Assembly (NCBI GenBank): GCA_903922605.1
Contig: CAIXUG010000022.1
Coordinates: 1-64,000, forward strand
Length of the DNA: 64,000 nt
Reading direction: 5' to 3'
Source: an uncultured Verrucomicrobiota bacterium
GTDB taxonomy: Bacteria; Verrucomicrobiota; Verrucomicrobiia; Limisphaerales; UBA9464
Position numbers and translations under genes: made by a program. This document shows positions 32,702 through 42,348 of the stretch, in pieces; positions within the stretch are counted from its first letter, which is position 1; every line of letters begins with the position of its first letter. The notes beneath the pieces were generated by a model. That model searched no databases. It had not been told where the DNA came from and saw nothing but the letters and a program-made list of their open reading frames with translations.

Positions 32702-35700
32702 ATGTTCCGCCGTTCCGTTGCACTGGCTGCTTCCGTCATACTCGTGGCGTCCCAATACGCCGCCCATGCGCTGGCGGCACCGTCGGGCACCTATGCCGAT
32801 TGGAAGACCCAGGTCTGGGGTGCGGATCGCGCCACTTCGGCCGTGGCCGATCCGGTGGCGGATCCTGATGGCGACGGGTTGCCGAACTTCCTGGAATACG
32901 CGCTGGGCCTTGACCCGACCCGACCTGATGCGGGCGGTTTGACGGGGCTGCGTCACCAATCGGACGTCACGGGCGACCACCTCGCCTTCGGTTTCGATTC
33001 TGCCAACGCCGCCCGCGAGGCGGAACTGCTGCTGATCTGGAGCCGTGATCCAGGCGCGGGTGGCTGGCACGTGGCGGACGGCCAGCATCTCACGGAAACG
33101 GTCGCCGCGCCGGCGGCTGGCTCGACCCGGCACGAAGCCAGCCTGTCCGTGAGCCCCGGTGAGCCCCGGCTCTTTGCGCAACTGAGCGCCGGACTGGCTC
33201 CGGCCAGGCCTGTGTCCAAGGGTTACGTCTGGTTCGAGGCCGAGCCGCCCAATGGCGAGGCGGGCCCGCTGCTTTCCGGCGGCCAGATGTCGTGGGTCGC
33301 CCCCGCCGGCTCGATCCAGAAGACCATCACCATTCCGGCCGACGGCACTTACACGCTCTGGGTGCGGAAGTTCTGGAACGGCCAGACCTTTCACTGGCGC
33401 GTCGGCACCACCGACACCTGGAAGGACACCGCCAATCCGCCGTTGCAGGATCTGGTGGACCTTGGCCCCGGCCGTAAGGTGGGTTGGATCAACGCCGGCA
33501 CCGTCACGCTCACGGCAGGCTCGAAAGTCTTTCGCCTCGAAGTCACCGATGCCAGCAGCACCACTGCCTACGACTGCTTTTTGCTCACGCGCGAGTCGTT
33601 CACCCCGCGCGGCAAGCTGAAGCCCGACGACAAACTCGTCGCCGACGAGACGGGCTGGACCTCCTTCCAACCGGAGGCCGATCCCTTTGACTTCAGTCCG
33701 ATCGACCTGCGCCGCTTGAACGAAAAGCAGGCCGGTGACGGCGGGTCCATCGCGGCGCGCGGCGAGGAGTTCATCCATTCCAAGACGGGTGAGCCGGTGA
33801 AGTTCTGGGCCGTCAACACGGGCGGTGCGAGCGCCGACCTGTCGAAGGCCGAGGTGGACCTCTTTGCGCGTTCGCTGGCCAAGCGCGGCGTGAACCTCGT
33901 GCGCATCCACGGCCCGGTGTACATGGCTGACGGTGCTGATTTCGGCAAGATCGACACCAACCACGTTGCGAAGCTGCACTACCTCATCGCGGCCCTGAAG
34001 CGCGAGGGCATCTACACCTGCCTGAGCATCTACTTCCCGCTCTGGGTGAAGCTCGACGCGGTGAACACCGACTTCCCCGGCTACACCGGCAAGAACCCCT
34101 TCGCCCTGCTCTACTTCAACGAGAAGTTTCAGGCGCTTTACCGCACGTGGTGGGACTACGTGATGAACACCGTGAACCCGTACACCGGGCTCGCGCTGAA
34201 GGACGATCCGGCCGTGGCGATGGCCGAGCTGGTGAACGAGGATTCGTTCCTCTTCTGGACCTTCAATCCGGATGCGGGAAATACCGGTGCAATTCCCGAT
34301 CCGCAGCGGGCCATTTTGGAGAAGATGTTCGGCGACTGGCTACTGCAGAAATATCCCGGCAAGACCCTCGACCAGATCCGCACGGCCTGGGGCGGCACAA
34401 CGTCGGCGCAGGATAATTTCGCCGCCGGCCGGGTCGGCTTTCGCGGACTTTACCAGGTTTTCACCGAACGCCAGAAGCGCGACCAGGACACCGCACAGTT
34501 CCTCACCGAGACCCAGCAGAAGTTCTACCGCGACCACTACGCGTACCTGAAGAAGACCCTTGGCTTCCATGGTCTCGTCTATGCCTCCAACTGGCAGACC
34601 GCGAGCGCGCAATACCTCGGGCCGCTCGACAAGCTCTCCAATGCCGACGCGGACTTCATGGACCGCCATGGCTACTTCGGCGGCGTGCACACCGGCGACG
34701 CCTCGGGCTACGCCATCCAAGCCGGGCAGAAGTACGACGATCGCACCGCGCTGAAGTTCCTGAAGGACACGGGGACTGGGGAAGATTTCAACAACCCGCT
34801 CTTCGACATCATCTATGACGGGCAGCCCTCGACGATCACCGAGGTGAACTGGCCGCCGCCGAACCGCTTCCGGGCCGATTACCCCGTGCTGGCCGCCGCC
34901 TACGGGGCGTTACAGGGCAGCGATGCGATCTTTCACTTTGCCGCCGGTTCACCCGCGTGGGAAAGCGTGCCGAGCAAGTTCTCGGTGCAGACGCCGGTCG
35001 TGGAGGGGCAGTTCCCCGCCGCCGCGCTCATCTACCGGCAGGGGCTGATCAAGACCGCCCCGCGCATCGTGAATGTGCAGCTCGCCGTCGCCGACCTCTA
35101 CGCGCTGAAGGGTACACCGCTGCCCGCGCCGCAGAACTTCGACCAGTTGCGCGGCAATGACATCCCGCCGGGCGCGACGCTCACCAATGTCAGCGCCATC
35201 GACTCGCTCGCCTTCCTCGTCGGCCGGGTGGGCGTGGATATCCTCACCAATGGGGCACCGCAGTCGGCGGTCACGGACCTGTCGCCCTACATCAATCGCA
35301 CGACCAAGATCGCCAAGAGCCAGACGGGCGAGCTGGAATGGAACTGGAGCAACGGCGTGGTGAAGCTCATGGCTCCCGCCGCGCAGGGACTCACCGGCTT
35401 CCTCACCGCCGCCGACCGTACCCAACTGCCCGACGTGACCATCGAATCGCCGGTCGAGTATGGGAGCATCCTGATCGTGTCGCTGGACGGACAGCCCATC
35501 GCGACCTCGGCCAAGCTGCTGGTGCAGGCCATGAGTGAGGAAAAACCCTTTGGTTGGACGACCGATGCGGCGACCGGCGTCCGCACCATCACGAGCGCCG
35601 GTAATGCGCCGATCATGGTCCGGAACCTCGCGGGCAAGGTGTCGCTTAGTCGGTCCGACGCAGCCTCCTTGCGCGTGACCGCGCTGGATGCCAACGGCTA

Positions 35701-35779
35701 CCGGGATGCCTCACCGACTCAAACGGCCGACAGTATTACGCTCGTGGCTGGCACGTTTTATTACCTCATTGAGAAGTAG
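32702..35779 (+). CDS. Secreted glycoside hydrolase (GH5-like)
   Basis: The 1025-residue exported protein has a signal peptide (MFRRSVALAASVILVASQYAAHALA). It has a calcium-binding-style DPDGDGLPNFLEYALGLDP motif near residue 60, a beta-sandwich region (about 160-300), and a large TIM-barrel domain (about 350-760). Candidate acid/base Glu is in AMAELVNEDS (about 510) and candidate nucleophile Glu in TEVNWPPP (about 713), with KRGVNLVRIHGP near the start of the barrel. This matches cellulase-family (clan GH-A) enzymes. A C-terminal beta domain follows. The exact substrate is undetermined. Confidence 0.78.
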   Translation: MFRRSVALAASVILVASQYAAHALAAPSGTYADWKTQVWGADRATSAVADPVADPDGDGLPNFLEYALGLDPTRPDAGGLTGLRHQSDVTGDHLAFGFDSANAAREAELLLIWSRDPGAGGWHVADGQHLTETVAAPAAGSTRHEASLSVSPGEPRLFAQLSAGLAPARPVSKGYVWFEAEPPNGEAGPLLSGGQMSWVAPAGSIQKTITIPADGTYTLWVRKFWNGQTFHWRVGTTDTWKDTANPPLQDLVDLGPGRKVGWINAGTVTLTAGSKVFRLEVTDASSTTAYDCFLLTRESFTPRGKLKPDDKLVADETGWTSFQPEADPFDFSPIDLRRLNEKQAGDGGSIAARGEEFIHSKTGEPVKFWAVNTGGASADLSKAEVDLFARSLAKRGVNLVRIHGPVYMADGADFGKIDTNHVAKLHYLIAALKREGIYTCLSIYFPLWVKLDAVNTDFPGYTGKNPFALLYFNEKFQALYRTWWDYVMNTVNPYTGLALKDDPAVAMAELVNEDSFLFWTFNPDAGNTGAIPDPQRAILEKMFGDWLLQKYPGKTLDQIRTAWGGTTSAQDNFAAGRVGFRGLYQVFTERQKRDQDTAQFLTETQQKFYRDHYAYLKKTLGFHGLVYASNWQTASAQYLGPLDKLSNADADFMDRHGYFGGVHTGDASGYAIQAGQKYDDRTALKFLKDTGTGEDFNNPLFDIIYDGQPSTITEVNWPPPNRFRADYPVLAAAYGALQGSDAIFHFAAGSPAWESVPSKFSVQTPVVEGQFPAAALIYRQGLIKTAPRIVNVQLAVADLYALKGTPLPAPQNFDQLRGNDIPPGATLTNVSAIDSLAFLVGRVGVDILTNGAPQSAVTDLSPYINRTTKIAKSQTGELEWNWSNGVVKLMAPAAQGLTGFLTAADRTQLPDVTIESPVEYGSILIVSLDGQPIATSAKLLVQAMSEEKPFGWTTDAATGVRTITSAGNAPIMVRNLAGKVSLSRSDAASLRVTALDANGYRDASPTQTADSITLVAGTFYYLIEK

Positions 35780-35814
35780 AAAAATGGCGGGGAGGCAGGG
35801 GAGGCTATGGCCCT

Positions 35815-36441
35815 TCAGGCGGCAATCCTTGCCTTTGGATCATCAGACAGAATGCGCAGGATGTAGTCGGGGTTGATGCGTGACAGCGTCTCGGTGATGA
35901 AGAGGGATGGATGCGTCAGCCGGGCCTGCCGGATCGCCTCAGGCGGGAGCGTATCCTGATGATACTGGCAGATGCCGGAGAGTTCCGGACGTTTCACCAT
36001 CAGCCCATCCAGCCGGTATTCGTATTGCATGAGCTTGAGAAAGTTCTTTTCGTTGCCGAACTCCCAGGTCATGTCCCCGGTGGCCCATAGGCCCCTATAT
36101 CCATCTTTCAGCGCCTGATCGACTGCCTGGCTGAGCTGGTTCAGCATCTTTTCCACATCAAAATCACCATTGGTGGAAGTGACCGGTTCCGAAGACAAAA
36201 CCAGGCGGCCGCAGGCCAGCTCGCTCTCCACATCGCAGCCCAGCGCGGCAAGATAGGAGCGCATTCCCGCCACCATGGGCCGGCTGTTGAGGTAGAGACA
36301 GCGGTGCCCCTCCGCCAGCTTCTGCCGGATCATGGCCGCCAATGCCGGGAGCTGCTTTGAGGGGGAATCCTCGTAGATGAGGCATTGATGACGGGAGTCG
36401 TATCCCGCAGGCGGTGGTTTTCCGATTGATTTGCTGTCCAT
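35815..36441 (-). CDS. MEDS-domain (DcmR-type) sensory protein
   Basis: The 208-residue protein has the MEDS signature HQCLIYEDSPSKQLPALAAMIRQKLAEGHRCLYLNSR (about 19-55), followed by RLVLSSEPVTSTNGDFDVEKMLNQL and GYRGLWATGDMTWEFGN. The fold is RecA-like without a Walker P-loop. In DcmR-type regulators it is the ligand-sensing part; here no DNA-binding or kinase domain is attached. The start is set at 36441. It converges on the glycosidase-like gene and is divergent from the repeat/PDZ gene. Confidence 0.8.
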   Translation of the reverse strand: MDSKSIGKPPPAGYDSRHQCLIYEDSPSKQLPALAAMIRQKLAEGHRCLYLNSRPMVAGMRSYLAALGCDVESELACGRLVLSSEPVTSTNGDFDVEKMLNQLSQAVDQALKDGYRGLWATGDMTWEFGNEKNFLKLMQYEYRLDGLMVKRPELSGICQYHQDTLPPEAIRQARLTHPSLFITETLSRINPDYILRILSDDPKARIAA

Positions 36442-36763
36442 GTTGCAACCGAGCCGGTAAGCAGCCGTTCCAAATTTTCGCGGTTTTATCGATAATCTCA
36501 ACCCATTTCCCCGACCACGCCTCCTTCTGGCATCACAGCGGTAGGCGGGCGCGGGCGGTCACATCCACCATGACCGGTGCCGTGCCCTGTTTGCCCGGTG
36601 GCATATGCCATGCCCAAAGACATGGCTGCCGCCTCCGGACACTCGGTCGTCTTAGCGAAAGCCGGCAGGGAAATTCCAGCCGCCCTTGAAATCCAAGCAC
36701 CGTTCGGCATTCCATTCGGCGGGTGGCGGACTGCTTCTCCTGCTTCGGCAACGCTTCCCCTTG
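36442..36763. other. 322-bp divergent intergenic region
   Basis: This region separates the MEDS gene from the repeat/PDZ gene. It contains a GCATATGC-type palindrome near 36600 and low-codon-quality frames on both strands, with no supported gene. A TTG-initiated frame at 36686 continues into the downstream gene, so the true start of that gene could lie in this region. Confidence 0.45.
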
Positions 36764-39361
36764 ATGAACCCTGAGCACTCCGAGGAATTTTCAATCCCTT
36801 TCGCTGGCATGACCGCCACTGCCTTAAAGCCCCCCGGGCGGTGGAGGCTCCGACGTTTGACACCCGGGATGCTTCTGCTGCCTCTGTTGCTGTTCGTGAC
36901 CGGCCTGGAAAACAAGCAGTCTGACCCTGCTGGGGCCGTGGCCTATTTCGCCGAGCTGACCGACCGCTTCAGCGTGCCTGAGGGGATCATCCCCCTCACG
37001 GCCGAAGAGGCGCGTCATCGTGAGCTGAGCTATCAGGTGGAGCGCCGCCAGAACCGGGTGATTCGCATTCGCACGGTCAATGCCTCCGGTGATCTCGCGG
37101 ACTCCCCCTATGGCTATCATGGTGCGCTCCGGGAGCTCACCTATCGGGCGGATGGGTTGCTGGCTACCATCGACCTCCAGGATCATGCTGGCCACCGGGT
37201 GCTCCGCCAGGAGTACGGCGTGCCACAGGATCTGCCTGAAGGTAGGGTGGTGATGGTCGAGTTTCAGCCAGGCTCCCAAAGAACACCGCCGGTCCAGAGC
37301 AGTTTGGCCGGGCTTTTTGACACGCTTCCGCCGGCCCACGAACCGCATCTGCTCGGCGAGGTGAGGAGCCCGATCACGGCGCACCGGGTGGTTTACCAGC
37401 CGGACGGCCTGTGCCGGGAGCTGACCTACTTCAATGCGTACCATGTGCCGTGTGCCGGGGTGGATGGCGGATACGGCCAGGCCTTTCGCTATGATGAGCA
37501 GGGGCGGCCTCTGGAAATCACCAATCTCGGTTTCGACGGGAAACCGGCGCCCAACCGGTGCGGCGTCGTTTCGGTCCGTCTGGAGCGGGACACCCGGGGT
37601 TTCGTCATCCGGAGCCGGCTCATCGACGCCCAAGGCGCCCCGGTCCTGGCGCCGGGAGGCTACGCCGAAACTCGCACGGTGCGCGACCGGTATGGCAACA
37701 CCGTCAGTCAGGACAGCCTTGGCCTGGACGGCCGGCCGGTCTGGCACCGGGATGGCCATGCCCGCAGCGAGATGGTGCGGGATGGTCACGGAAATCTGGT
37801 CGAGTGGGCTTTTTTCGGGCCTGACCATCAGCCGGTGGTGCTCCCGAACGGCGTGGCGCGAATTGTCTCCCGATACGATGCCCACGGGCATCAGTTGGAG
37901 GAGGCGTTCTTCGGGCTCACCCGTCGCCCGGTGCTCAATACCAATGGGTTTGCCCGTTGGACGGCACGCTATGACGCACAGGGCAACCAGACGGAGCTGG
38001 CCTACTTCGGTCTGGATGGCGGGCCGGTGCTCACCCGGGATGGCATTGCCCGCAGCACCGCCCGCTACGATGTGCATGGCAACCAGGTGGAGCTGGCCAA
38101 CTTCGGGCTGACCAACCGTCCGGTGTCGAACCGGCAAGGATACGCCCGCGTCACGCGCCGCGTCGATACGCAGGGGAACCTGCTGGAGGAGGCCTTCTTC
38201 GGCCCGGACGGAAAACCAGTGCTGGTGCTGGACCGGATCGCCCGGTGCCAGTTCCGTCTGGACGGCCGGCATAACGAGGTTGGGTTGGCCTTCTTCGGCG
38301 TGAACGACCAGCCGGTGTTGGGCCAAGGAGGCTACGCGAGCCTCCGCAGCCGGCGCAATGAAGAGGGCAGCCTGGTCGAGTGGGCCTGTTTCGGGGTGGA
38401 CGGCCTGCCCACTCGGAACCGGGAGGGCATCGCCCGCATCGTCACCGGTTACGACGCGCGCGGGAACGCGAACGAGCAGTCCTATTACGGGGTGGACGGG
38501 CTGCCGACGCTGAACCGGCAGGGCTATGCGCGGGTGACCCAGCGCTTCGACGCCCAGGACAACCCGGTCGAGATTTCGTACTTTGGCGCGCGCGGCGAAC
38601 CCGTGCGCGCCAACAGCGGCATGGCGCGGACGACGTATCGCTGGGACGAGCGCGGGAACCAGATTGAGACGGCCTGCTTCGGACCGGAGCAGCAACCCGT
38701 CCTGCTCAAGGCCGGGTATTCGATCCTGAAAGTCCGCTACGACGACCGGAACCGCCCGATTGAGACGGCCTACTTCGGAGTGAAGGGCGAGCCCGTGCGC
38801 ACCGCTGATGGCCGGGTGCGTGGAACCATCCGCTACGACGACCGCGGGAACATCGTGGAGCTCGCCACTTTCGGCAAAGATGGCCAGTCCGTGGCCGATC
38901 CGAAAGGGTGGGCTCGCACGGCCATCCGCTATGACGCCCGGGGCAACGTGACGGAGACGGCCTATTTCGACGCGGCTGACCGGCCGGTGGCAGTGGGTCG
39001 CTGGGCCCGGGCCAGCATCGAATATGATCCCGCCACCGGTCAGCCGGTCCGCGCCGAATACTTCGACGCCCAGGGCGTAAACCTCGCGACGAAAGCCGGC
39101 GCCCTGGCCGGCTCGGCGGTCGTCATCATCTCCGAAATCATCCCGGGCGGCCAGGCCGCGAAGCGGGGACTGAAAGCCGGCGACCGTATCCGCCGCTACG
39201 ACGGCCAGGAAGTTACGGGAAGGGATGCGCTGCTACAGCGGATGGCCGCAGGCAAGGAGGGGGCCGTCGACCTGGAAATACAGCGCGACGAACAGACCCT
39301 GCACTTCGAGGTCCGGTCCGGGCCTCTGGGCGTGGTTTTGCAGGAGCGCTCCGGAAAATGA
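36764..39361 (+). CDS. Membrane-anchored 32-residue-repeat protein with C-terminal PDZ domain
   Basis: The 865-residue protein has a single hydrophobic helix near the N-terminus (LLLPLLLFVTGLE). A long array follows of about fourteen 32-residue repeats of the type 'GN..E.AYFG.DG.PV....G.AR.T.RYD..' (about 310-765). A PDZ domain closes it: VVIISEIIPGGQAAKRGLKAGDRIRRYDGQEVTGRDALLQRM (about 782-855). The repeat resembles the YD/Rhs type in shape but is a regular 96-bp unit without Rhs end-features. The start is uncertain: ATG 36764, ATG 36809 and TTG 36686 are in frame. Confidence 0.75.
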   Translation: MNPEHSEEFSIPFAGMTATALKPPGRWRLRRLTPGMLLLPLLLFVTGLENKQSDPAGAVAYFAELTDRFSVPEGIIPLTAEEARHRELSYQVERRQNRVIRIRTVNASGDLADSPYGYHGALRELTYRADGLLATIDLQDHAGHRVLRQEYGVPQDLPEGRVVMVEFQPGSQRTPPVQSSLAGLFDTLPPAHEPHLLGEVRSPITAHRVVYQPDGLCRELTYFNAYHVPCAGVDGGYGQAFRYDEQGRPLEITNLGFDGKPAPNRCGVVSVRLERDTRGFVIRSRLIDAQGAPVLAPGGYAETRTVRDRYGNTVSQDSLGLDGRPVWHRDGHARSEMVRDGHGNLVEWAFFGPDHQPVVLPNGVARIVSRYDAHGHQLEEAFFGLTRRPVLNTNGFARWTARYDAQGNQTELAYFGLDGGPVLTRDGIARSTARYDVHGNQVELANFGLTNRPVSNRQGYARVTRRVDTQGNLLEEAFFGPDGKPVLVLDRIARCQFRLDGRHNEVGLAFFGVNDQPVLGQGGYASLRSRRNEEGSLVEWACFGVDGLPTRNREGIARIVTGYDARGNANEQSYYGVDGLPTLNRQGYARVTQRFDAQDNPVEISYFGARGEPVRANSGMARTTYRWDERGNQIETACFGPEQQPVLLKAGYSILKVRYDDRNRPIETAYFGVKGEPVRTADGRVRGTIRYDDRGNIVELATFGKDGQSVADPKGWARTAIRYDARGNVTETAYFDAADRPVAVGRWARASIEYDPATGQPVRAEYFDAQGVNLATKAGALAGSAVVIISEIIPGGQAAKRGLKAGDRIRRYDGQEVTGRDALLQRMAAGKEGAVDLEIQRDEQTLHFEVRSGPLGVVLQERSGK
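37690..39060 (+). repeat. 96-bp coding repeat array (32-residue units)
   Basis: About fourteen consecutive units carry the FFG/YFG...PV...G.AR...RYD core and keep exact 32-residue spacing. Codons differ between units, so the array is old or selected at protein level. Confidence 0.85.
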
Positions 39362-39547
39362 GAGTGGTCGGGTGAACATTTGCATGGGTGGCTGCCACGG
39401 TATTCGACCACCGGACACGCGTCGGAGATTCCGGCGATCTGCAAGAGATGAATCGCCGAGCGAAGCCAAGGCCCGGGCCCGGTTGGGCTTTGGCCTGGCA
39501 TTTTGGGTTGTTTGAGACCGGGGAAATCCACACGTTGCCATCGATTC

Positions 39548-40726
39548 ATGAGGCGTACCGTTTATCTGATCCTGTTCACGCTCGGCCTTTCCCTGAGAGC
39601 GGCTGCCCAGCCCATACCGAACGGCGCGGCCATCGACGCCGAGGTGCGCCAGATCATGACCCGTACCCATGCCAACGGAATGGCGGTGGCGGTCATCGAC
39701 CAGGGGAAAGTTGGCTACGTCCAGGCCTATGGCATCCGGAATGCCAAGGGCGACCCGCTCATCACCAACACCGTGATGTACGGCGCGTCGCTGACCAAGA
39801 CGGTCTTTGCCTACACGGTGCTGCAGCTCGTCGATCAGGGAAAACTCAGCCTCGACACGCCCCTCAAAGAGGACCTCGACCAGCCGTTGCCGACCTATGG
39901 TCCCGATCCCGTCTTTCCAGACAAATATGGGCCTTACAAGGATCTGGCCGACGATCCGCGCTGGGAGAAGATCACACCGCGCATGTGCCTGACCCATTCG
40001 ACCGGCATGCACAATTTCTGGTTCATCGAACCCGAACAGAAGCTGCGCCTCCACTTCGATCCGGGCACCCGCTTCAGCTATTCGGGCGAAGGTTTCATCC
40101 TGCTGCAGTTCGTGATCGAGCACGGACGCAAGGCCCAGGGGCTGGGTCTCGACGTCGGTGAGCTGACCAGGGCCAACTTCGACCGGCTGGGCATGACGCG
40201 GACCAGCCTGACCTGGCTCAATGGCACCAATGCCAATGTCGCCAATGGCTGGAACGACAAGGGCGAGCCCGAGGAACATGACCAGCGCAAAAAGGTGCGG
40301 GCGGCGGGGTCGATGAACACCACGATTGCCGACTTCGCGAAATTTGCCGCCGGGCTGGTGCGCGGGGACGGCCTGAGCACGGCCGCGCGCGCCGAACTGG
40401 CGAAGCCGCAGTTGCACCTCGGCATTGCCCATCTGTTCCCCAACTTCCAGGAGGACGTGCCGGTGGCGGAGCAGCGCAAGGATCTGTTTGCCAGTCTGGG
40501 CGCGGTCGCCTTTGACGGCCCGCAGGGCCACGGCATCTACAAGGGCGGGCACGATGGCAAGACCGCCAACACCATGGTCTGCCTGCTGGCCGGGCAGCGC
40601 TGCGTCGTCATCCTGTCAAACGACGTCCGCGCCGAGGCGGGCTTCGCCGAACTGGTGCGATTCATCCTCGGTGACACCGGGGTGCCCTACGATTGGGAAT
40701 ACGGCGACCACGCGGGCAAGTCCTGA
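39548..40726 (+). CDS. Serine hydrolase / beta-lactamase-related protein (class C type)
   Basis: The 392-residue exported protein has a signal peptide (MRRTVYLILFTLGLSLRAAA). The catalytic SLTK tetrad (YGASLTKTVF, Ser-x-x-Lys), the tyrosine motif YSGEGF in place of Y-x-N, and the third motif KGGHDG near the C-terminus are visible. It fits the beta-lactamase/penicillin-binding-protein-like esterase family (beta-lactamase class C-related). It is probably a periplasmic hydrolase of peptides or esters. Real beta-lactamase activity cannot be inferred from this. Confidence 0.86.
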   Translation: MRRTVYLILFTLGLSLRAAAQPIPNGAAIDAEVRQIMTRTHANGMAVAVIDQGKVGYVQAYGIRNAKGDPLITNTVMYGASLTKTVFAYTVLQLVDQGKLSLDTPLKEDLDQPLPTYGPDPVFPDKYGPYKDLADDPRWEKITPRMCLTHSTGMHNFWFIEPEQKLRLHFDPGTRFSYSGEGFILLQFVIEHGRKAQGLGLDVGELTRANFDRLGMTRTSLTWLNGTNANVANGWNDKGEPEEHDQRKKVRAAGSMNTTIADFAKFAAGLVRGDGLSTAARAELAKPQLHLGIAHLFPNFQEDVPVAEQRKDLFASLGAVAFDGPQGHGIYKGGHDGKTANTMVCLLAGQRCVVILSNDVRAEAGFAELVRFILGDTGVPYDWEYGDHAGKS

Positions 40727-40761
40727 CTGTCCCGGGCAGTTGCGACGGGTCCGCCGCAGGC

Positions 40762-41835
40762 TCAGAGCAGGCCGGAAGTCTCCGCCCAGCCGCACAGGAT
40801 GTTCAGGCTCTGCACGGCCTGGCCGCTGGCGCCCTTGACTATGTTGTCCTCGGCGCTGAGCACGAGCAGGCGGCCGGTGCGCACGTCGAGGCGCCACGCG
40901 AGTTCGAGCGTGTTGGTGCCCGTGATATTTTTGGTGTCCGGCAGCGCCTTGCCCTCGAGCACCCGCACGAAGGGTTCGTCGGCGTAGGCGGCTCTATAGC
41001 AGGCGGCAGTCAGCGCGTTTAGCTCGGCGGCTTCGTCGGCGGTGGAGAAATGCTTGGCCGGGGCGAGATACAGCGTGGTGTGGATACCCCGGTTCACCGG
41101 GATGAGGTGGGGTGTGAACTGGATCGTGACGGCTTCGCCGGCCGCAAGGCTGAGTTCCTGCTCAATCTCGGACAGGTGCCTGTGCTTCGGAATGCCGTAG
41201 GCGCGGACGCTCTCGTTGCATTCGCAGAAGAGGTAGTCCAGCTCCGCCTTCCGGCCCGCGCCGCTGACGCCGCTCATCGAATCGGCGATGATGCCGGTGG
41301 GCTTGATCAGGCCGGCGCGCAGGAGCGGCAGCACGGGCAGCAGGATGCTCGTGGGATAGCAGCCGGGCGAGGCGATGAGCTGCGACTCGCGGATCTGCGC
41401 GCGGTACACTTCGGGCAGGCCGTACACGGCCTTGGCCAGCAGGTCCGGTGCGGGATGTTCGTGCGCGTAAAAATCCTGGTACACGGCGGCGCTGCGCAGG
41501 CGGAAATCTGCGCTCAGGTCGATGACGGTGCAGCCCGCCTGTAGCAAGGGCACCGCAAACTCCGCCGCCACACCGTGGGGCAAGGCCAGAAAGACAACAT
41601 CCGCCTGGGTGGCGAGGACGCCCACATTAGGGTCGCTGAAACGCAGGGCGCGCGCCTTGGGATGGCTGGCGAACTTTGGAAAGATCTGGGCGACCGTCTG
41701 CCCGGCGTACTGGCGTGAGGTGACGGCCACGAGTTCGGCGTGCGGATGGCCGAGCAGCAGGCGCACGAGCTCCTCGCCGGAATAGCCGGAGGCTCCGATG
41801 ATGGCGACGCGGACGGGGGACGGAAAAGTTCGCAT
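40762..41835 (-). CDS. argC: N-acetyl-gamma-glutamyl-phosphate reductase
   Basis: The 357-residue enzyme has the N-terminal NADP-binding GASGYSGEELVRLL and the catalytic-cysteine segment SPGCYPTSILLPVLPL. Downstream are SGVSGAGRKAELDYLFCECNESVRAYGIPKHRHLSEIEQEL and PHLIPVNRGIHTTLY. It performs the third step of arginine biosynthesis. The neighbouring genes are not arginine genes, so it stands alone here. Confidence 0.97.
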   Translation of the reverse strand: MRTFPSPVRVAIIGASGYSGEELVRLLLGHPHAELVAVTSRQYAGQTVAQIFPKFASHPKARALRFSDPNVGVLATQADVVFLALPHGVAAEFAVPLLQAGCTVIDLSADFRLRSAAVYQDFYAHEHPAPDLLAKAVYGLPEVYRAQIRESQLIASPGCYPTSILLPVLPLLRAGLIKPTGIIADSMSGVSGAGRKAELDYLFCECNESVRAYGIPKHRHLSEIEQELSLAAGEAVTIQFTPHLIPVNRGIHTTLYLAPAKHFSTADEAAELNALTAACYRAAYADEPFVRVLEGKALPDTKNITGTNTLELAWRLDVRTGRLLVLSAEDNIVKGASGQAVQSLNILCGWAETSGLL

Positions 41836-41877
41836 GTCAGGGTGACAAAGTATGACGCAGTATGTCGGCCCGCAATT

Positions 41878-42348
41878 TCAGGGAGCGGCGGCCCGCTTGT
41901 AAACATCGCGGTCGAGTTTCTCCATGTAGCCTTCGGGCCGGTCCGGCGTCACAAAGCCGAACTGCCGGTAGAGCGGATGGGCGTCCCGGGTGACGAGGTT
42001 GAAGCGTCGGAGCCCCTGCAGGTCGGGATGCGCGTGGACGCAGGCCATCAGCCACTTCGCCAGGCCGCGTCCCCGCCAGGCTTCCAGAATGTAAACGTCG
42101 CAGAGGTAGGCGTACGTGGCCCGGTCGGTGATGAGCCGGGCAAGACCGATTTGCTCGCGCCCGTGATACACGCCGAAGCAGAGCGATTGTTGCAGCGAGC
42201 GCGCCACCACCCCATACGGGATTTCAGCGGCCCAGTAGGACGCCGCGAGGAAGCGATGGATCGCCGCGGCGTCGAGCCGTGCCGGATCGGTCGAGACCGT
42301 GAATGCATTCTGCTGCCACTCGGAGTGCATGGGAGTGTCTGCGTTCAT
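41878..42348 (-). CDS. GNAT-family N-acetyltransferase
   Basis: The 156-residue protein has the GNAT acetyl-CoA loop LCDVYILEAWRGRGLAKWLMACV (motif A, R-G-R-G-L-A) and then RRFNLVTRDAHPLYRQFGF. The start at 42348 overlaps the paiB stop region by four bases, so it is translated from the same message. PaiA of Bacillus is also a GNAT enzyme paired with PaiB, but this protein is closer to the general 'YjdJ-like' GNAT group. Confidence 0.87.
   Translation of the reverse strand: MNADTPMHSEWQQNAFTVSTDPARLDAAAIHRFLAASYWAAEIPYGVVARSLQQSLCFGVYHGREQIGLARLITDRATYAYLCDVYILEAWRGRGLAKWLMACVHAHPDLQGLRRFNLVTRDAHPLYRQFGFVTPDRPEGYMEKLDRDVYKRAAAP

Noticed and set aside
36498-36863. 121-codon minus-strand frame before the repeat/PDZ gene
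   Set aside because: It overlaps the start of the better-supported plus-strand gene and has no domain.
37690-39060. CRISPR array, because of regular 96-bp spacing
   Set aside because: Units are in-frame protein repeats with varied codons. There are no short identical repeats or spacers.
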